Positions 17,483 to 27,432 of a stretch of DNA of 59,323 nucleotides are shown here, piece after piece. This DNA is from Chitinophagales bacterium (GTDB lineage: Bacteria; Bacteroidota; Bacteroidia; Chitinophagales; Chitinophagaceae): assembly GCA_015655125.1 (NCBI GenBank), contig JAATFP010000005.1, positions 1 through 59,323 on the forward strand, given 5' to 3'. The notes below the pieces were generated by a model. It saw only the letters and a list, made by a program, of their open reading frames with translations. It ran no database searches and was not told where the DNA came from. Numbering within the stretch: the stretch's first letter is position 1; every line of letters begins with the position of its first letter. Both the position numbers and the translations under genes were made by a program.

Positions 17483-18733
17483 TTACTCTTTATCGAATTC
17501 AGCCTGCAGCACTCTCCTGAGATCTACGATTGTTTCTTTTTCAAGATCCGTTCTGCGTTCGAGTTCCTCGTTGGTAAGGTCGAGTACCGAGCGGGCCGTA
17601 TCACAACCAACTTTCTTCAATGCTTCGATCACCCATGGTTCGATCTCATCAGAGAATTCTTCCAGGTCGATATCGAAATCGTCTTCTTCCCCTTCATTAT
17701 CACGGAAGACATCAATTTCATAGCCTGTGAGTTCGCAAGCCAGCTTGATATTTACGCCGCGACGGCCAATGGCCAGAGAAACCTGATCGGGTTTAAGATA
17801 AACTTTTGCGTGGTTTGTTTCGGTATCAAGATCGATGCTGGTGATCTTTGCAGGTGTTAAAGAGCGTTGAATAAGTAGTTGCGTATTTGCCGTCCAGTTG
17901 ATAACATCGATGTTCTCGTTTTTCAACTCGCGAACGATGCCATGGATGCGACTACCCTTCATCCCTACGCAGGCCCCTACCGGATCGATCCTGTCGTCGT
18001 AGCTTTCTACGGCAACTTTGGCCCTTTCGCCCGGATCCCGAACGATCTTCTTCACAACTATCAAGCCATCGAATATTTCCGGAACTTCTATTTCCAATAA
18101 TTTTTCCAGGAACATTTCCGCTGTACGCGAAAGAATAATCACAGCCTGGCTGTTTTTCAGCTCTACTTTTTTAACCACGGCACGAACAGATTCGCCTTTC
18201 TTGAAGTAATCGGAAGGAATCTGCTCAGATTTTGGCAGCAGCATTTCATTGCCTTCTTCATCAAGTATCAGCACTTCTTTTTTCCAAACCTGGTATACTT
18301 CGCCACTAACGATCTCGCCTACGCGATCTTCGTATTTTTTAACCAAAATATTTTTCTTCAGGTCGTTGATACGGGCTGCCAACGTTTGCTTGCCAGCCAA
18401 TATCGCCCTGCGGCCAAATTCTTTCTGAATGTCTACTTCTTCATATAATTCTTCGCCCACACTGTAATCGGGTTCAATCTTGATCGCGTCCTTCAGTTCA
18501 ATTTCTGTAAGGGTGTTATAAAGATCATCATCATCTACGATCGTGCGGCGACGGAAGATCTCGAGATCACCTTTCTGGTCATTTACGATCACATCAAAAT
18601 TATCATCGCTGCCGTATTTTTTGCGGATCAAAGTCTTGAACACGTCTTCCATCACTTTCATAAGTGTTGGACGATCGATGTTTTCCGCATCCTTAAATTC
18701 CTGGAACGAGTCTATTAAATTGATACTTGCCAT
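17483..18733 (-). CDS. nusA: Transcription elongation/termination factor NusA
   Basis: A 416-residue RNA-polymerase-associated factor. It has an N-terminal NusA domain (to about 130), an S1 domain (EIVSGEVYQVWKKEVLIL), and two KH domains (VKKIVRDPGERAKVAVES, GACVGMKGSRI, then LAIGRRGVNIKLA). An acidic tail (EGEEDDFDIDLEEF) leads to a short helix-hairpin-like end. It lies 70 bp after rimP and about 160 bp before infB on the same strand, the conserved operon order. Confidence 0.97.
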   Translation of the reverse strand: MASINLIDSFQEFKDAENIDRPTLMKVMEDVFKTLIRKKYGSDDNFDVIVNDQKGDLEIFRRRTIVDDDDLYNTLTEIELKDAIKIEPDYSVGEELYEEVDIQKEFGRRAILAGKQTLAARINDLKKNILVKKYEDRVGEIVSGEVYQVWKKEVLILDEEGNEMLLPKSEQIPSDYFKKGESVRAVVKKVELKNSQAVIILSRTAEMFLEKLLEIEVPEIFDGLIVVKKIVRDPGERAKVAVESYDDRIDPVGACVGMKGSRIHGIVRELKNENIDVINWTANTQLLIQRSLTPAKITSIDLDTETNHAKVYLKPDQVSLAIGRRGVNIKLACELTGYEIDVFRDNEGEEDDFDIDLEEFSDEIEPWVIEALKKVGCDTARSVLDLTNEELERRTDLEKETIVDLRRVLQAEFDKE

Positions 18734-18803
18734 AATCCACTCCGGCCTCAGCCCCGAAATTATCGGGATATCCCCACCGGAAAGGGGTTTTGTTGTTAAT
18801 TAA

Positions 18804-19268
18804 TTAAAATTTTATCTGAATCAATGTCTGCTTCACTTCCGGCATGGCGATTTCCAGCTTTTTTGTTTCTGCTTTTTTACCTTTGCCTTCTGTAAATTCT
18901 ATTTCTATTGTTTCATCTGTGGCTGCAATCAGTTTTCCTTCTTTTACACTGCCATCAACCAAGGTCACTTCCACATCGCGACCGATATTCTTGATATATT
19001 GACGCGTCATTTTAAGTGGTTCGCCTAATCCCGGACTGGAAACTTCGAGTGAAAAATCGCCATCGGGATAAATGCCCATTTCTTCCATGATCTTGTACAA
19101 TTGCCGGTTGATCCTGATGCACTTTTCTATTCCCAGGCCCGAATCTGCGTCGAGATAGATCTTAAAGTTGTTGGTGGGTTTTATTTTAATGTCCACCAGA
19201 AAAATATCATCGAACAACAAGCCCTGTAAAAGCTTTTTTACCTGTTCTATTTGTGTGTCGTTGCTCAT
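18804..19268 (-). CDS. rimP: Ribosome maturation factor RimP
   Basis: A 154-residue protein needed for 30S subunit maturation. The N-terminal part carries GIEKCIRINRQLYKIM and FSLEVSSPGLGEPLK, the family's signature segment, and the C-terminal part is an Sm-like barrel (GKLIAATDETIEIEF). It is the first gene of the rimP-nusA-infB operon. Length and motifs are normal. Confidence 0.95.
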   Translation of the reverse strand: MSNDTQIEQVKKLLQGLLFDDIFLVDIKIKPTNNFKIYLDADSGLGIEKCIRINRQLYKIMEEMGIYPDGDFSLEVSSPGLGEPLKMTRQYIKNIGRDVEVTLVDGSVKEGKLIAATDETIEIEFTEGKGKKAETKKLEIAMPEVKQTLIQIKF

Positions 19269-19428
19269 TGCATTTTATAATAGAAGAAGGGAACACCGCT
19301 GTTCCCTTCTTTCTGTTTCTTTTTCCGTTGGCAAATATACTTATTTAATACATAACAGCCAAATGGTTTAGAAAGTTTAGAGTGTAATCAAAAATGGGCT
19401 ATCTGTAGTCCGTCAGCTGGCTGGTCGT

Positions 19429-19851
19429 CTAGAAAAGCGCTTCTTTCCCAAAATGGCCCAGCGTAGTAAATATCGCTGCGCGAAAAAATACCCCGAGGCA
19501 GCACCAGAGGATCATCTTGCGTAGCGGCGCATTAAATCCCACCCCCACAGCAATGCTGATCGGCGCGCCCACCGTGAAAGTTCCCAGCAGCCCCAATCCG
19601 ATGATCCCATATTTTTCCCATATCCGGTAAACCATGCCGGTTTTGGGTTTTGGTGGCTTCGGTTTGCGATATTTTTTCAAAAAGGCTTCGATCTTATCGC
19701 CCAGAAAAACGGCGGCAAACACACCGATCAATCCACCGGTAAGGCTGGCAAAAAAAATCACCCAGGGATTAAGTCCCATAGCAAAACCCGCTGGAATGGC
19801 GGCGTAAATTTCAAAAGTGGCGAGACCAAGGACGGTCAGTATTTTAATCAT
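19429..19851 (-). CDS. Small multidrug-export-type membrane protein
   Basis: A 140-residue protein with about four hydrophobic helices. A central basic, proline-rich loop (YRKPKPPKPKTGMVYRIWEKYG) separates two helix pairs. The glycine-rich pattern GTFTVGAPISIAVGVGFNAPLRKM resembles the small multi-drug export family (PF06695). Transport has not been shown for most members, so the name is only a family label. Neighbours give no hint of substrate. Confidence 0.65.
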   Translation of the reverse strand: MIKILTVLGLATFEIYAAIPAGFAMGLNPWVIFFASLTGGLIGVFAAVFLGDKIEAFLKKYRKPKPPKPKTGMVYRIWEKYGIIGLGLLGTFTVGAPISIAVGVGFNAPLRKMILWCCLGVFFRAAIFTTLGHFGKEALF

Positions 19852-19862
19852 CGGGTGAATGT

Positions 19863-19890
19863 GTCAATAGTCAATGGTGGAAATCTTCAA
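19863..19890. repeat. Short dispersed repeat (GTCAATAGT...GAAATCTTCAAA)
   Basis: GTCAATAGTCAATGGTG followed by GAAATCTTCAAA. The same two blocks recur at 22852-22884, and related forms occur near 47802, 49640 and 49772. Confidence 0.6.
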
Positions 19891-19946
19891 AGACAAAGAG
19901 AATAATATTTACCTTGCGCGGCCCAAATCTTTGGCTTAATTCTTAA

Positions 19947-21794
19947 TTAATACCCCCGCACATTCTTTCCTTCCATAAAATTCATAAAGGCTTTATTACA
20001 AACGCGGTTGCCCCCCGGTGTGGGGTAGTTGCCGGTAAAGTACCAATCGCCCTTGTTATTGGGACATGCTTCATGCAGCGTTTCGATCGTTTGATAGATT
20101 ACGTCCACAGGTATGTCAATATCTTTCGGCGTAATGAGTTGCGCAATTTTTGCGGATATCTGATCGAGGCTAAAAGGTTTGTATACCTGGCGCACGATGT
20201 TTTCGGTATGAAGCTGATTGTTACGCTGCAGATCCTTGCACTTGTGCCACAATTCGGTAAGCAATGCTTCCCGGCCCGTTTCTTTTAATAATTCTACTGC
20301 GGCTTTAAAAGCAATGAAATCTCCCATCTTACTCATATCAATACCGTAACAATCGGGGTAGCGGATCTGCGGTGCAGACGAAACTATGATGATGCGTTTT
20401 GGCTTCAACCTGCTCAGCATCCGGATGATGCTTTCCTTTAGCGTGGTGCCGCGCACAATGCTGTCGTCGATCACTACCAGCGTGTCTTCCTCTTTCCGTA
20501 CTGTTCCATAAGTGATATCATATACATGCTGCACCATCTCATTGCGGCTCGTGTCTTCGGTAATAAATGTCCGCAACTTCACATCTTTGATGGCTATTTT
20601 TTCAATGCGCACTTTGCGGTTCACCATTTCCGATAATTTCTCAGCATCATAATCTTTGCCCCAACTCAAAATGCGCTCGATCTTTATTTCATTGAGATAA
20701 TCTTCCGCACCTTTGATCATACCATAAAACGCCGTTTCTGCGGTATTTGGGATAAAGGAAAAGATGGTATTTTTAAGATCATAATCGACTGCCTTGAGCA
20801 GTATCGGGCTTAAATTATAACCTAATGCAATACGCTCCCGGTATATTTTTTCATCACTGCCGCGACTGAAATAAATTCTTTCAAAGCTGCATGCTTTTCT
20901 TTCCTTCGCCGGCACGATCTGTTCGATGGAATAACTTCCGTCTGCTCGGGCGATGAGCGCCGTTCCGGGCATCAGTTCCTGTACTTCGTTTTCTTCGAGG
21001 TTGAAAGCCGTACGGATGGCCGCTCTTTCGCTGGCAGCAACGATCACGTCATCATTAATATAATAATAGGACGGACGGATACCATGTGCATCACGAACCA
21101 AAAACCCATCGCCATTGCCAACAATACCACCAAAATGAAATCCTCCATCAAACAAAGGAACCGCTTTTTTCAAAACGCTCACGATGTCCATTTTACCTTC
21201 ATCATGCTCATCGGCTTTTACCAAAAAATGATGGATCACTTCCATCATCGCCGCAAGATCGCTCTGGCACTGAAATTCACCGGGACTCATATTTATGAGG
21301 TCGAACAGTTCTTCGGTATTAACAAGATTGAAGTTTCCCGCCAATGCAAGGTTACGGCTCGGGATCGTATTTCTTTTGATGAACGGGTGGCAAAAATTCA
21401 CATCATTCTTTCCCTGGGTACCATAACGCAGGTGTCATAGCAATACTTCGCCCATCACATTGATGTGTCCTTTCATCAGTCCCGGGTGATTGCGGATATC
21501 GGGCTGGTATTTTTCCACCTCTTCTATTTCTTTTCCGATCTGCGAAAACAGGTCGGCAATTGGCTGATTGGCATTACTGCGCAGGCGATAAAGAAATGGA
21601 TACCCTGGTTCTGTATCAAGCTTAACTGTGGCTATACCGGCTCCATCCTGGCCACGGTTGTGTTGCTTTTCCATCAGCAAATACAGCTTGTTGAGGCCAT
21701 ACATGACTGAGTTATATTTCTGCTGATAAAAACTGAACGGTTTCCGGAGGCGAATGAAAGCCAGGCCACATTCGTGTTTGATTGCATCGCTCAT
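19947..21794 (-). pseudogene. purF: PurF-type amidophosphoribosyltransferase interrupted by in-frame TGA
   Basis: A single frame of 615 codons encodes the long Bacteroidota form of amidophosphoribosyltransferase, which makes phosphoribosylamine in purine synthesis. The N-terminal segment (MSDAIKHECGLAF) supplies the catalytic cysteine C9 after a short propeptide, and KQHNRGQDGAG is present. At codon 120 (plus 21435-21437) a TGA replaces the glycine of the glutaminase motif GHLRYGT. The frame then stays open for 495 codons and includes the PRPP motif VVIDDSIVRGTT. One base change, TGA to GGA, restores a normal protein. Possible explanations are sequencing error, recent mutation, or readthrough (the context is UGAC). 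Bacteroidota often carry a second PurF, so loss could be tolerated. Confidence 0.8.
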
Positions 21795-21918
21795 GTGTAG
21801 AGGTGACTGTGATGAGGGGCAAAATTAGGTTATTGATGTTGAAATGGGAAATAATGAATAATCTTTTAACTTTTAATGTTTAAACTTTAATTATTGTGTG
21901 GTGATTCTTTTATCCCGT

Positions 21919-21972
21919 AATGCCCTTCGGGCATTATTGTTCTTTTTGCTTCGCCCAAAAAGAAGCAAAAAG
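21919..21972. repeat. Two small intergenic inverted repeats
   Basis: AATGCCC-TTC-GGGCATT (21919-21935) is followed by CTTTTTGCTTC and GAAGCAAAAAG around a nine-base loop (21942-21972). They lie between purF and the outer-membrane protein gene and hold no ORF of interest. Confidence 0.6.
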
Positions 21973-21994
21973 GCCGAAGGGTAACAGACAAATC

Positions 21995-22024
21995 GAAAAA
22001 AAATGCCCCGGAAAAACCGGGGCA
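21995..22024 (-). terminator. Terminator of the outer-membrane protein gene
   Basis: On the minus strand TGCCCCGG-TTTTT-CCGGGGCA is followed by a run of eight T. It lies 25 bp past the stop at 22049. Confidence 0.85.
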
Positions 22025-22048
22025 CTGTATAATATCAATTGAAATTTT

Positions 22049-22774
22049 TTATAATCCACTGATCGTAAGCCCTACCTGTAACAATTTAATATTCTCCGCT
22101 ACGCCGTCTTTGAAGACCGGCGTTAAGCCATAAGATCCAAACAGGCTAAATACGCCGTAACCCACTCTGGCAGTAGCCGAAAGCCTGGTGGTGTTGAAGT
22201 AGGAGGTGGAACTAACCTTATCTGTAGTAGAACTGATGGCTGTGCCGGTTTTGCTCTGCAGATTCTTTCCTTTAGTGTGCGCACCGAGCATTGTTCCTAT
22301 TTTAAGGCCTATTGCCGCTTTTAAAGATTTGTTAGGCGTTGCAGGATTTGCCGTATACCTGAATTCCACCGGGATTTCGGCGTAGGTCATGGCCAGTTTG
22401 TATTTTTTGTAATGATTGCTGCTATCTGTCGCTACGAACGGCAAAGGAGAACTTCCCGCGCCGATATTTACGTTCATCTTTTTGAAATAGATCGCGCTTG
22501 TGCCGATACCGATACCGAAGGCTGCCGCAAAACGAGGGTCGCCTTTAAATGGCTTGTTAAGCATCAGGTAAACATTACCGCTGCGGTTGAAGCCTTTTAT
22601 ATGGCTGTCGATACTATCCGGGGTTCCTTGCCAGCTGTTTTGCGCAATCTGAATCATGAAATGATCACCTGCGCGACTAATGATTTCGGAGGTTTTGGTT
22701 TTGGTGTCCGTGGTTTGTGAAAAAGCAGCAACGCTTGTGATAAGTGCAAAAAGACCCAACGATAATTTTCTCAT
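22049..22774 (-). CDS. Outer-membrane beta-barrel protein (porin-like)
   Basis: A 241-residue exported protein. The ATG at 22774 (MRKLSLGLFALITSVAAFSQ) is chosen because it opens a clean signal peptide; an upstream in-frame start would bury it. The mature part alternates beta-strand-like stretches (GDPRFAAAFGIGIGTSAIYF, LAMTYAEIPVEFRYTA, LLQVGLTISGL) and ends on a hydrophobic residue, typical of small Bacteroidota barrels of the PorT/OMP_b-brl kind. The substrate or role is unknown. It has its own terminator and is probably transcribed alone. Confidence 0.7.
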   Translation of the reverse strand: MRKLSLGLFALITSVAAFSQTTDTKTKTSEIISRAGDHFMIQIAQNSWQGTPDSIDSHIKGFNRSGNVYLMLNKPFKGDPRFAAAFGIGIGTSAIYFKKMNVNIGAGSSPLPFVATDSSNHYKKYKLAMTYAEIPVEFRYTANPATPNKSLKAAIGLKIGTMLGAHTKGKNLQSKTGTAISSTTDKVSSTSYFNTTRLSATARVGYGVFSLFGSYGLTPVFKDGVAENIKLLQVGLTISGL

Positions 22775-22851
22775 AATGTATTCTTGTGCGGCAAAAATAA
22801 TTGTCAGCACGGTTAATGAAAGGTTAAATGACAATCCGGCCGCAAATGTAA

Positions 22852-22884
22852 GTCAATAGTGAATGGTGATTAGTGAAATCTTCA
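22852..22884. repeat. Short dispersed repeat, second copy
   Basis: GTCAATAGTGAATGGTG, then GAAATCTTCAAA after six bases (ATTAGT). It matches the copy at 19863-19890 and lies upstream of the outer-membrane protein gene. Confidence 0.6.
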
Positions 22885-22978
22885 AAAAAGAAGGCATATT
22901 TCGCAAACTTCTTTTTAAAATACGAACCATCTAAATAATTATACTCCTTGCGCCAGATCACGAACTACTAAAAAATAA

Positions 22979-24913
22979 CTACCGAATCACCATCACCGTC
23001 CCCTTCAGTATTCCGGGGTCTTTCTTCAGATCGATTACATATATATATGCTCCTGCCGGAACATCCTCGCCTTTAAATTTGCCGTTCCACGCTACGTTGG
23101 CATTTTTTGTTTCAAAAACTACCTGACCATAACGATTGAATACATGCAATTCGAAGCCCGGAAAAGCGTTCAGCGCAGGGATATTCCATGTCGGATTAAT
23201 TGCATCTCCATTTGGTGTAAATGCCGATGGAATATAAATCCCTTTATAAAATTTCACGTCCATTGTATCCTTTGTGATACCACAGCCGTTGTTTGATTGC
23301 ACCGTAAGCACGTACGAAATATCCGCAGGCGGCCGTGATGCAGGCGTAAGCGTTTCCGAAGCCGTGAGATATGTTGAAGGCGACCACGAAAAACTCTGAT
23401 AGCTTCCTTCTATGCTTCCTGCAAGGATAACAGTTTGTCCTTCCACCAAAAATTTATCCGGACCTGCGTGGGCGATGGCACGCACAAAAACTTTTACGTC
23501 GATATAAGCAGTATCTGTACAGCCGGCTGCATTGGCAACCACCACCATATACCTTGTATCTGCCGCAGGCGATGCTTTAGGGCTTGAGATGCTGGTTGCA
23601 GATAATCCGGCAACGGGACTCCAGGTATAAGCAGCACCTCCGGAAGACGACAACTGAACTGAATCTTTTGTACAAATGGACGTATTGATAAAAGGAACGG
23701 CCGCTGTTGGCACCGGGTTTACAACAAGCGTAGTGGTGGCGGGAGGTGAAACACAGCCAAGGTCGCTGGTGGCAATTACGCGGTACACGCCAGCCTGTGC
23801 GGGCTGGATATTTTGAAGTACCGAAGTTCCCATATTCGAAGTGAAACCACCGGGTCCTGTCCACGCATATTGATCGCCGCCGGTGGCTGTAAGGGTAACT
23901 GATGATCCAATACAAGCGGGACCGTTGTTAACGGCAATGGCAACAGGGTTTGGGTTTATATTAATCGTTATGGGATTTGAATTAATGCGACACTGCGGAG
24001 AGCCAAGATTTCCGGCCTCGGCCACGGAAAGCCTGTAACGGACGTTTCCAACGGGTACACCCGCCGCCACCGATACCGAGATAAGCGGAGAAGCAGAAGG
24101 GGAAAGGTCGTTCCATGCACCACCATTGAAGCTCGACTGCCATTGAAAAACAGGATTTGTAAAGCCTCCTGAAACGGTACAGTTAAATTGCCAGGTTTTT
24201 GCTTCGCCAAAACAGATATTGATATTGGTGCCTTGTTGTCCTGTAACAGATGGGGTTAATTGCGGGCCACAAGGCCGGAATGTGATATCATCCAGCGCCA
24301 GGTCATTTCCGCAACCGCCCGGCGCATTGTTTACGATCCGCAATACGATATCCGCCCCTGTTGGCGGTGTTGTAAAAAAGAAGCCGTATTGCTGCCAAAG
24401 CGGAGAACCCTGAGAAGGAATATCGCCGCTATTATATGTTTTTAAAACGGTGCCGTCGGTACGTTCGATCGAAAAAGTAAGATTGGGTTTGATTCCGCTT
24501 CCGCTACAGGCCGAAGGAAGCAACATGTTCACCACCCAGGCAGCAAATTCGTAGGTACTGTTTCCACAAAGTCCTTTAACGGTATCTACATAAAATGCTG
24601 CGGGTTGAATGGACGCGTTTACAAGCATAAAATACCCTCCGGCATTGCCGGTATGATCGGCACTCAATGCGTGCCAGGTGGATCCAAAACAGCTGTTGGT
24701 ATTTGAGCGCACGGTATAAGCACCGTCGCCGGGGCAATCGGCAGCAGAAAATTGATAGCCCGTTGCAGCGGCTGCCAGCGGCATTCCCGGGTTGGAACCG
24801 GCTCCGAACGTGATGTTCACGATCGGGTCGCCGAGACTACCCTGGCACAATTGTGCCCCTGCCTGATACGAAATCAGGGATAGTAAAAAAATAAAAATTG
24901 CTTTGTTCATCAT
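22979..24913 (-). CDS. Secreted T9SS type B cargo with Ig/PKD-like domains
   Basis: A 644-residue exported protein. The signal peptide ends near AGAQ (residue 21). Residues 30-215 form a jelly-roll-like region that resembles carbohydrate- or surface-binding modules (TYEFAAWVVNML, IVLRIVNNAPGGCGNDLALDDITF). About 220-540 hold repeated immunoglobulin/PKD-like domains (NNGPACIGSSVTLTATGG, AGPDKFLVEGQTVILAG). The last 85 residues are the gliding-motility CHU_C domain (YIPSAFTPNGDAIN, VFNRYGQVVFE, GTVMVIR), the type B signal for secretion by the type IX system and surface attachment. It lies past the PUL terminator, so it is probably a separate unit. Its ligand is unknown. Confidence 0.85.
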   Translation of the reverse strand: MMNKAIFIFLLSLISYQAGAQLCQGSLGDPIVNITFGAGSNPGMPLAAAATGYQFSAADCPGDGAYTVRSNTNSCFGSTWHALSADHTGNAGGYFMLVNASIQPAAFYVDTVKGLCGNSTYEFAAWVVNMLLPSACSGSGIKPNLTFSIERTDGTVLKTYNSGDIPSQGSPLWQQYGFFFTTPPTGADIVLRIVNNAPGGCGNDLALDDITFRPCGPQLTPSVTGQQGTNINICFGEAKTWQFNCTVSGGFTNPVFQWQSSFNGGAWNDLSPSASPLISVSVAAGVPVGNVRYRLSVAEAGNLGSPQCRINSNPITININPNPVAIAVNNGPACIGSSVTLTATGGDQYAWTGPGGFTSNMGTSVLQNIQPAQAGVYRVIATSDLGCVSPPATTTLVVNPVPTAAVPFINTSICTKDSVQLSSSGGAAYTWSPVAGLSATSISSPKASPAADTRYMVVVANAAGCTDTAYIDVKVFVRAIAHAGPDKFLVEGQTVILAGSIEGSYQSFSWSPSTYLTASETLTPASRPPADISYVLTVQSNNGCGITKDTMDVKFYKGIYIPSAFTPNGDAINPTWNIPALNAFPGFELHVFNRYGQVVFETKNANVAWNGKFKGEDVPAGAYIYVIDLKKDPGILKGTVMVIR

Positions 24914-24999
24914 ACTCCTGCAAATGTCTTTAATCCTGACGGGAAGACGGGAAATAAATAAATATAATGGTTACTTTTCTCCTTTCTTCCCGGCAAAAA

Positions 25000-25028
25000 A
25001 TAAGAAAAACCCGGATAGATATCCGGGT
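25000..25028 (-). terminator. Terminator at the end of the PUL
   Basis: On the minus strand ACCCGGATA-TC-TATCCGGGT is followed by TTTTCTTATTTTTT. It lies about 45 bp past the stop of the last PUL gene and closes the glucan operon. Confidence 0.8.
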
Positions 25029-25073
25029 ACTTTAAACCTTAAAAGAAACGCATATGAAAAACGCTTGAAATAA

Positions 25074-25946
25074 CTATTGATATACCCGCACATAGTCAAT
25101 CACATATCGCTGCGGGTAAGTACTGGTTTCATCAGGATTGCCGGGCCAGTTGCCTCCTACAGCAAGATTGATGATGAAAAAAAAATCTTCGTTGAACGGG
25201 TAAATAGCCGTTCCGAATTCCGATTTTTTATGCGTTGAAAATACCTTACCATCCAGCAACCATGTAATTTCATCTTCCTTCCATTCCAGAGAAAAAACGT
25301 GGAACTCATCATTAAAGATACCCGAAGGTAACGCTGTTTTTCCACCAAGCTGCGTACTTCCCGGGCCGGGTCCGAAATGAAGCGTTCCATAAGTGGTGGC
25401 AGGTTCCTTACCGATCATTTCCATTATGTCCAACTCTCCGCTTTTCGGCCAGTTTCCATATTTATCATCATTTGGCATCATCCAGAAAGCTGGCCAGATA
25501 CCTTGTCCTTTTGGCAAAATGGCGCGAAAATCAATTCTTCCGAACTTAAACACTTTCTTGTTCCGCGACTGGAGTTTCGTAGAGCTGTAATTCTTCGTTC
25601 CCGCTTTTTCGGGCCGCGCCTCTATGATCATCTTGCCCTCTTTAAAAGTTGCATTTTGACCCTGGTACCATTGCAGTTCGTTATTTCCAAATCCACAGTT
25701 GCCAGGGCAGCCATCGCCGGTTACTATCGTCCAGTTGGCCGTATCAATCGCATTGCTATTGAATTCATCCGACCACACAAGCTTGTAACCTTTGTAAGAT
25801 GTCGGGGCATCATAACCTTTGTTCTGAAAGTTATACGTTGTGTCTGTAAAATTAGTTACAGTCGTTGCCGGCGAAACAACAATATTATCGTTTCTGCCAT
25901 TTGCAGAAAAGAAAGAAAATGCCGATAAGACAAGCGAAAAAAACAT
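25074..25946 (-). CDS. GH16 endo-beta-1,3-glucanase (laminarinase-like), secreted
   Basis: A 290-residue enzyme with an N-terminal signal peptide (about 1-15). The GH16 jelly roll runs from YKLVWSDEF (near 55) to IDYVRVYQ at the end. The catalytic motif is ELDIMEM: E171 nucleophile, D173, E176 acid/base, in the laminarinase-type spacing with the extra Met bulge. GHs with this motif cut beta-1,3 or mixed-link glucans. It is the last gene of the PUL, 19 bp after the GH30 gene. It appears to be periplasmic or secreted, as no lipobox is visible. Confidence 0.92.
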   Translation of the reverse strand: MFFSLVLSAFSFFSANGRNDNIVVSPATTVTNFTDTTYNFQNKGYDAPTSYKGYKLVWSDEFNSNAIDTANWTIVTGDGCPGNCGFGNNELQWYQGQNATFKEGKMIIEARPEKAGTKNYSSTKLQSRNKKVFKFGRIDFRAILPKGQGIWPAFWMMPNDDKYGNWPKSGELDIMEMIGKEPATTYGTLHFGPGPGSTQLGGKTALPSGIFNDEFHVFSLEWKEDEITWLLDGKVFSTHKKSEFGTAIYPFNEDFFFIINLAVGGNWPGNPDETSTYPQRYVIDYVRVYQ

Positions 25947-25965
25947 ACCAATCTGATTTAATTTC

Positions 25966-27429
25966 TTACCATATATAAGTCACTACCGCCGAACCCGGGA
26001 TAGTGGTAACGGCTATCCTTTCTTTAAATTTTATATTGAAGGTCTGCGCCGTTGTTCCCTGGTTGGAAACGATCAGCACTTTTTTGCCATCCGCTCTTAA
26101 AGCTGCCGCCGACACCAGGTTTGCCATGTTGTCGCTGGCGATCCTTACAGATCCTGCCGGTATAAATTTGGATGCCTGCGATACAATATAGTATCCTACA
26201 TTTCGGGTTACAACGTTGCCATTGATTGTAAGCCCGCCCAGGCACTCCGTACAACCGCCATTTGTATGCGGGCCGAAAGAAGGATCGTTGGCCAGGTTCC
26301 ATTCGAGCGCAACTTTGCTCCAGTTGCGCAAGCTTCCGATGATCACATTTTTAAGGTGCCAGTTGAGGTCACCGCTGAATGCGCCGGTAGAAGAAGTATA
26401 TTGTTCTGTAAAGTATACATTTTTTGTCGGGAAAGCCGAATGAACATTGGACATGGCATCAATGTCTCCTGCGTAAAGATGAAAAGCAGAACCGTCCACG
26501 TAAGCGGCTGCAGCTGCGTCACTCAAAACGGCCAGCGGATAATCGGTACGATCAAGATTGTGATCATAACAAATGATCTTCGTAGTGATAGAAGCTGCCG
26601 CGAATGCAGGTCCGAGGTTGTTTTTTATAAAATTCGCCTGCTCGGTTGCCAGCATTTGCAGGCTCGGCGTATTGTCCGGATTCAGCGGTTCATTTTGAGG
26701 AGTAATGGCGTCGATCCTTATTCCCTCCGCCAGCATTGCCTGAATAAATTTCACAAAGTAAGTCGCATAAACTCCGTAATACGTTGGATTAAGGCTCCCG
26801 CCTTTCGGTGTTGTGGAACCCGTTTTCATCCAAACGGGCGGCGACCAGGGGCAAGCCAAGATCTTAATATTAGGGTTGATCACCAGGATCTCTTTTAATA
26901 CCGGAACCACATCATCCAGATCTCCTGCAAGGCTGAAATTTGCCAATGTCGGATCCGTTTGCCCGAAAGGCATATCGTCATAGGAATAAACCGTTGCACT
27001 CAGGTCCGTTGCGCCCATTCCAATGCGAAGATAGCTGATGCCATTCGCGTTGCTGCCACTGCCGAATAATTCGGTGAGCAGCTCTGTTCTGGCTGAAGAA
27101 GACATCTGGTGCAGTACATAGGCGCTGCCTTGCGTGAGCGTAAACCCAAAACCGTCGATAGTTTGAAATTTTTGCGTGGAATCTACTGTAATGGTTGGGT
27201 TAGAATTAGTGGCCGTTGTGAAACCAAGTATAGCCGATTGTTTTTCAAGAAGACTGCTTTTACTACCTGTTGTTTGCCAATATTCGATGTCGGCGGTAAC
27301 TGTTGCCGGTGGCGTTACCGGCGGTGTTGTTCCCCCGCCATCACCTGATGATGATTTTGAGCAGCCAGCAGCCAGCATGGTCGTGGCCAGCGATAAAAAA
27401 AAAGATGTTTTGAAAAAATACTTTTTCAT
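25966..27429 (-). CDS. GH30 glucanase, probable endo-beta-1,6-glucanase, lipoprotein
   Basis: A 487-residue lipoprotein with lipobox LAAGC (Cys23) and a Gly/Pro-rich linker (GGGTTPPVTPP). The TIM barrel carries the GH30 acid/base E247 in TPQNEPLN and the nucleophile E342 in YFTEQYTSS. A small beta-sandwich follows, ending AVVTYIW. GH30 members of this layout include beta-1,6-glucanases (subfamily 3) and glucosylceramidases. Neighbouring GH16 and GH3 genes favour beta-1,6-branched beta-1,3-glucan. The gene ends 19 bp before the GH16 gene and begins 3 bp after the GH3 gene stops. Confidence 0.88.
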   Translation of the reverse strand: MKKYFFKTSFFLSLATTMLAAGCSKSSSGDGGGTTPPVTPPATVTADIEYWQTTGSKSSLLEKQSAILGFTTATNSNPTITVDSTQKFQTIDGFGFTLTQGSAYVLHQMSSSARTELLTELFGSGSNANGISYLRIGMGATDLSATVYSYDDMPFGQTDPTLANFSLAGDLDDVVPVLKEILVINPNIKILACPWSPPVWMKTGSTTPKGGSLNPTYYGVYATYFVKFIQAMLAEGIRIDAITPQNEPLNPDNTPSLQMLATEQANFIKNNLGPAFAAASITTKIICYDHNLDRTDYPLAVLSDAAAAAYVDGSAFHLYAGDIDAMSNVHSAFPTKNVYFTEQYTSSTGAFSGDLNWHLKNVIIGSLRNWSKVALEWNLANDPSFGPHTNGGCTECLGGLTINGNVVTRNVGYYIVSQASKFIPAGSVRIASDNMANLVSAAALRADGKKVLIVSNQGTTAQTFNIKFKERIAVTTIPGSAVVTYIW

Positions 27430-27432
27430 GGT

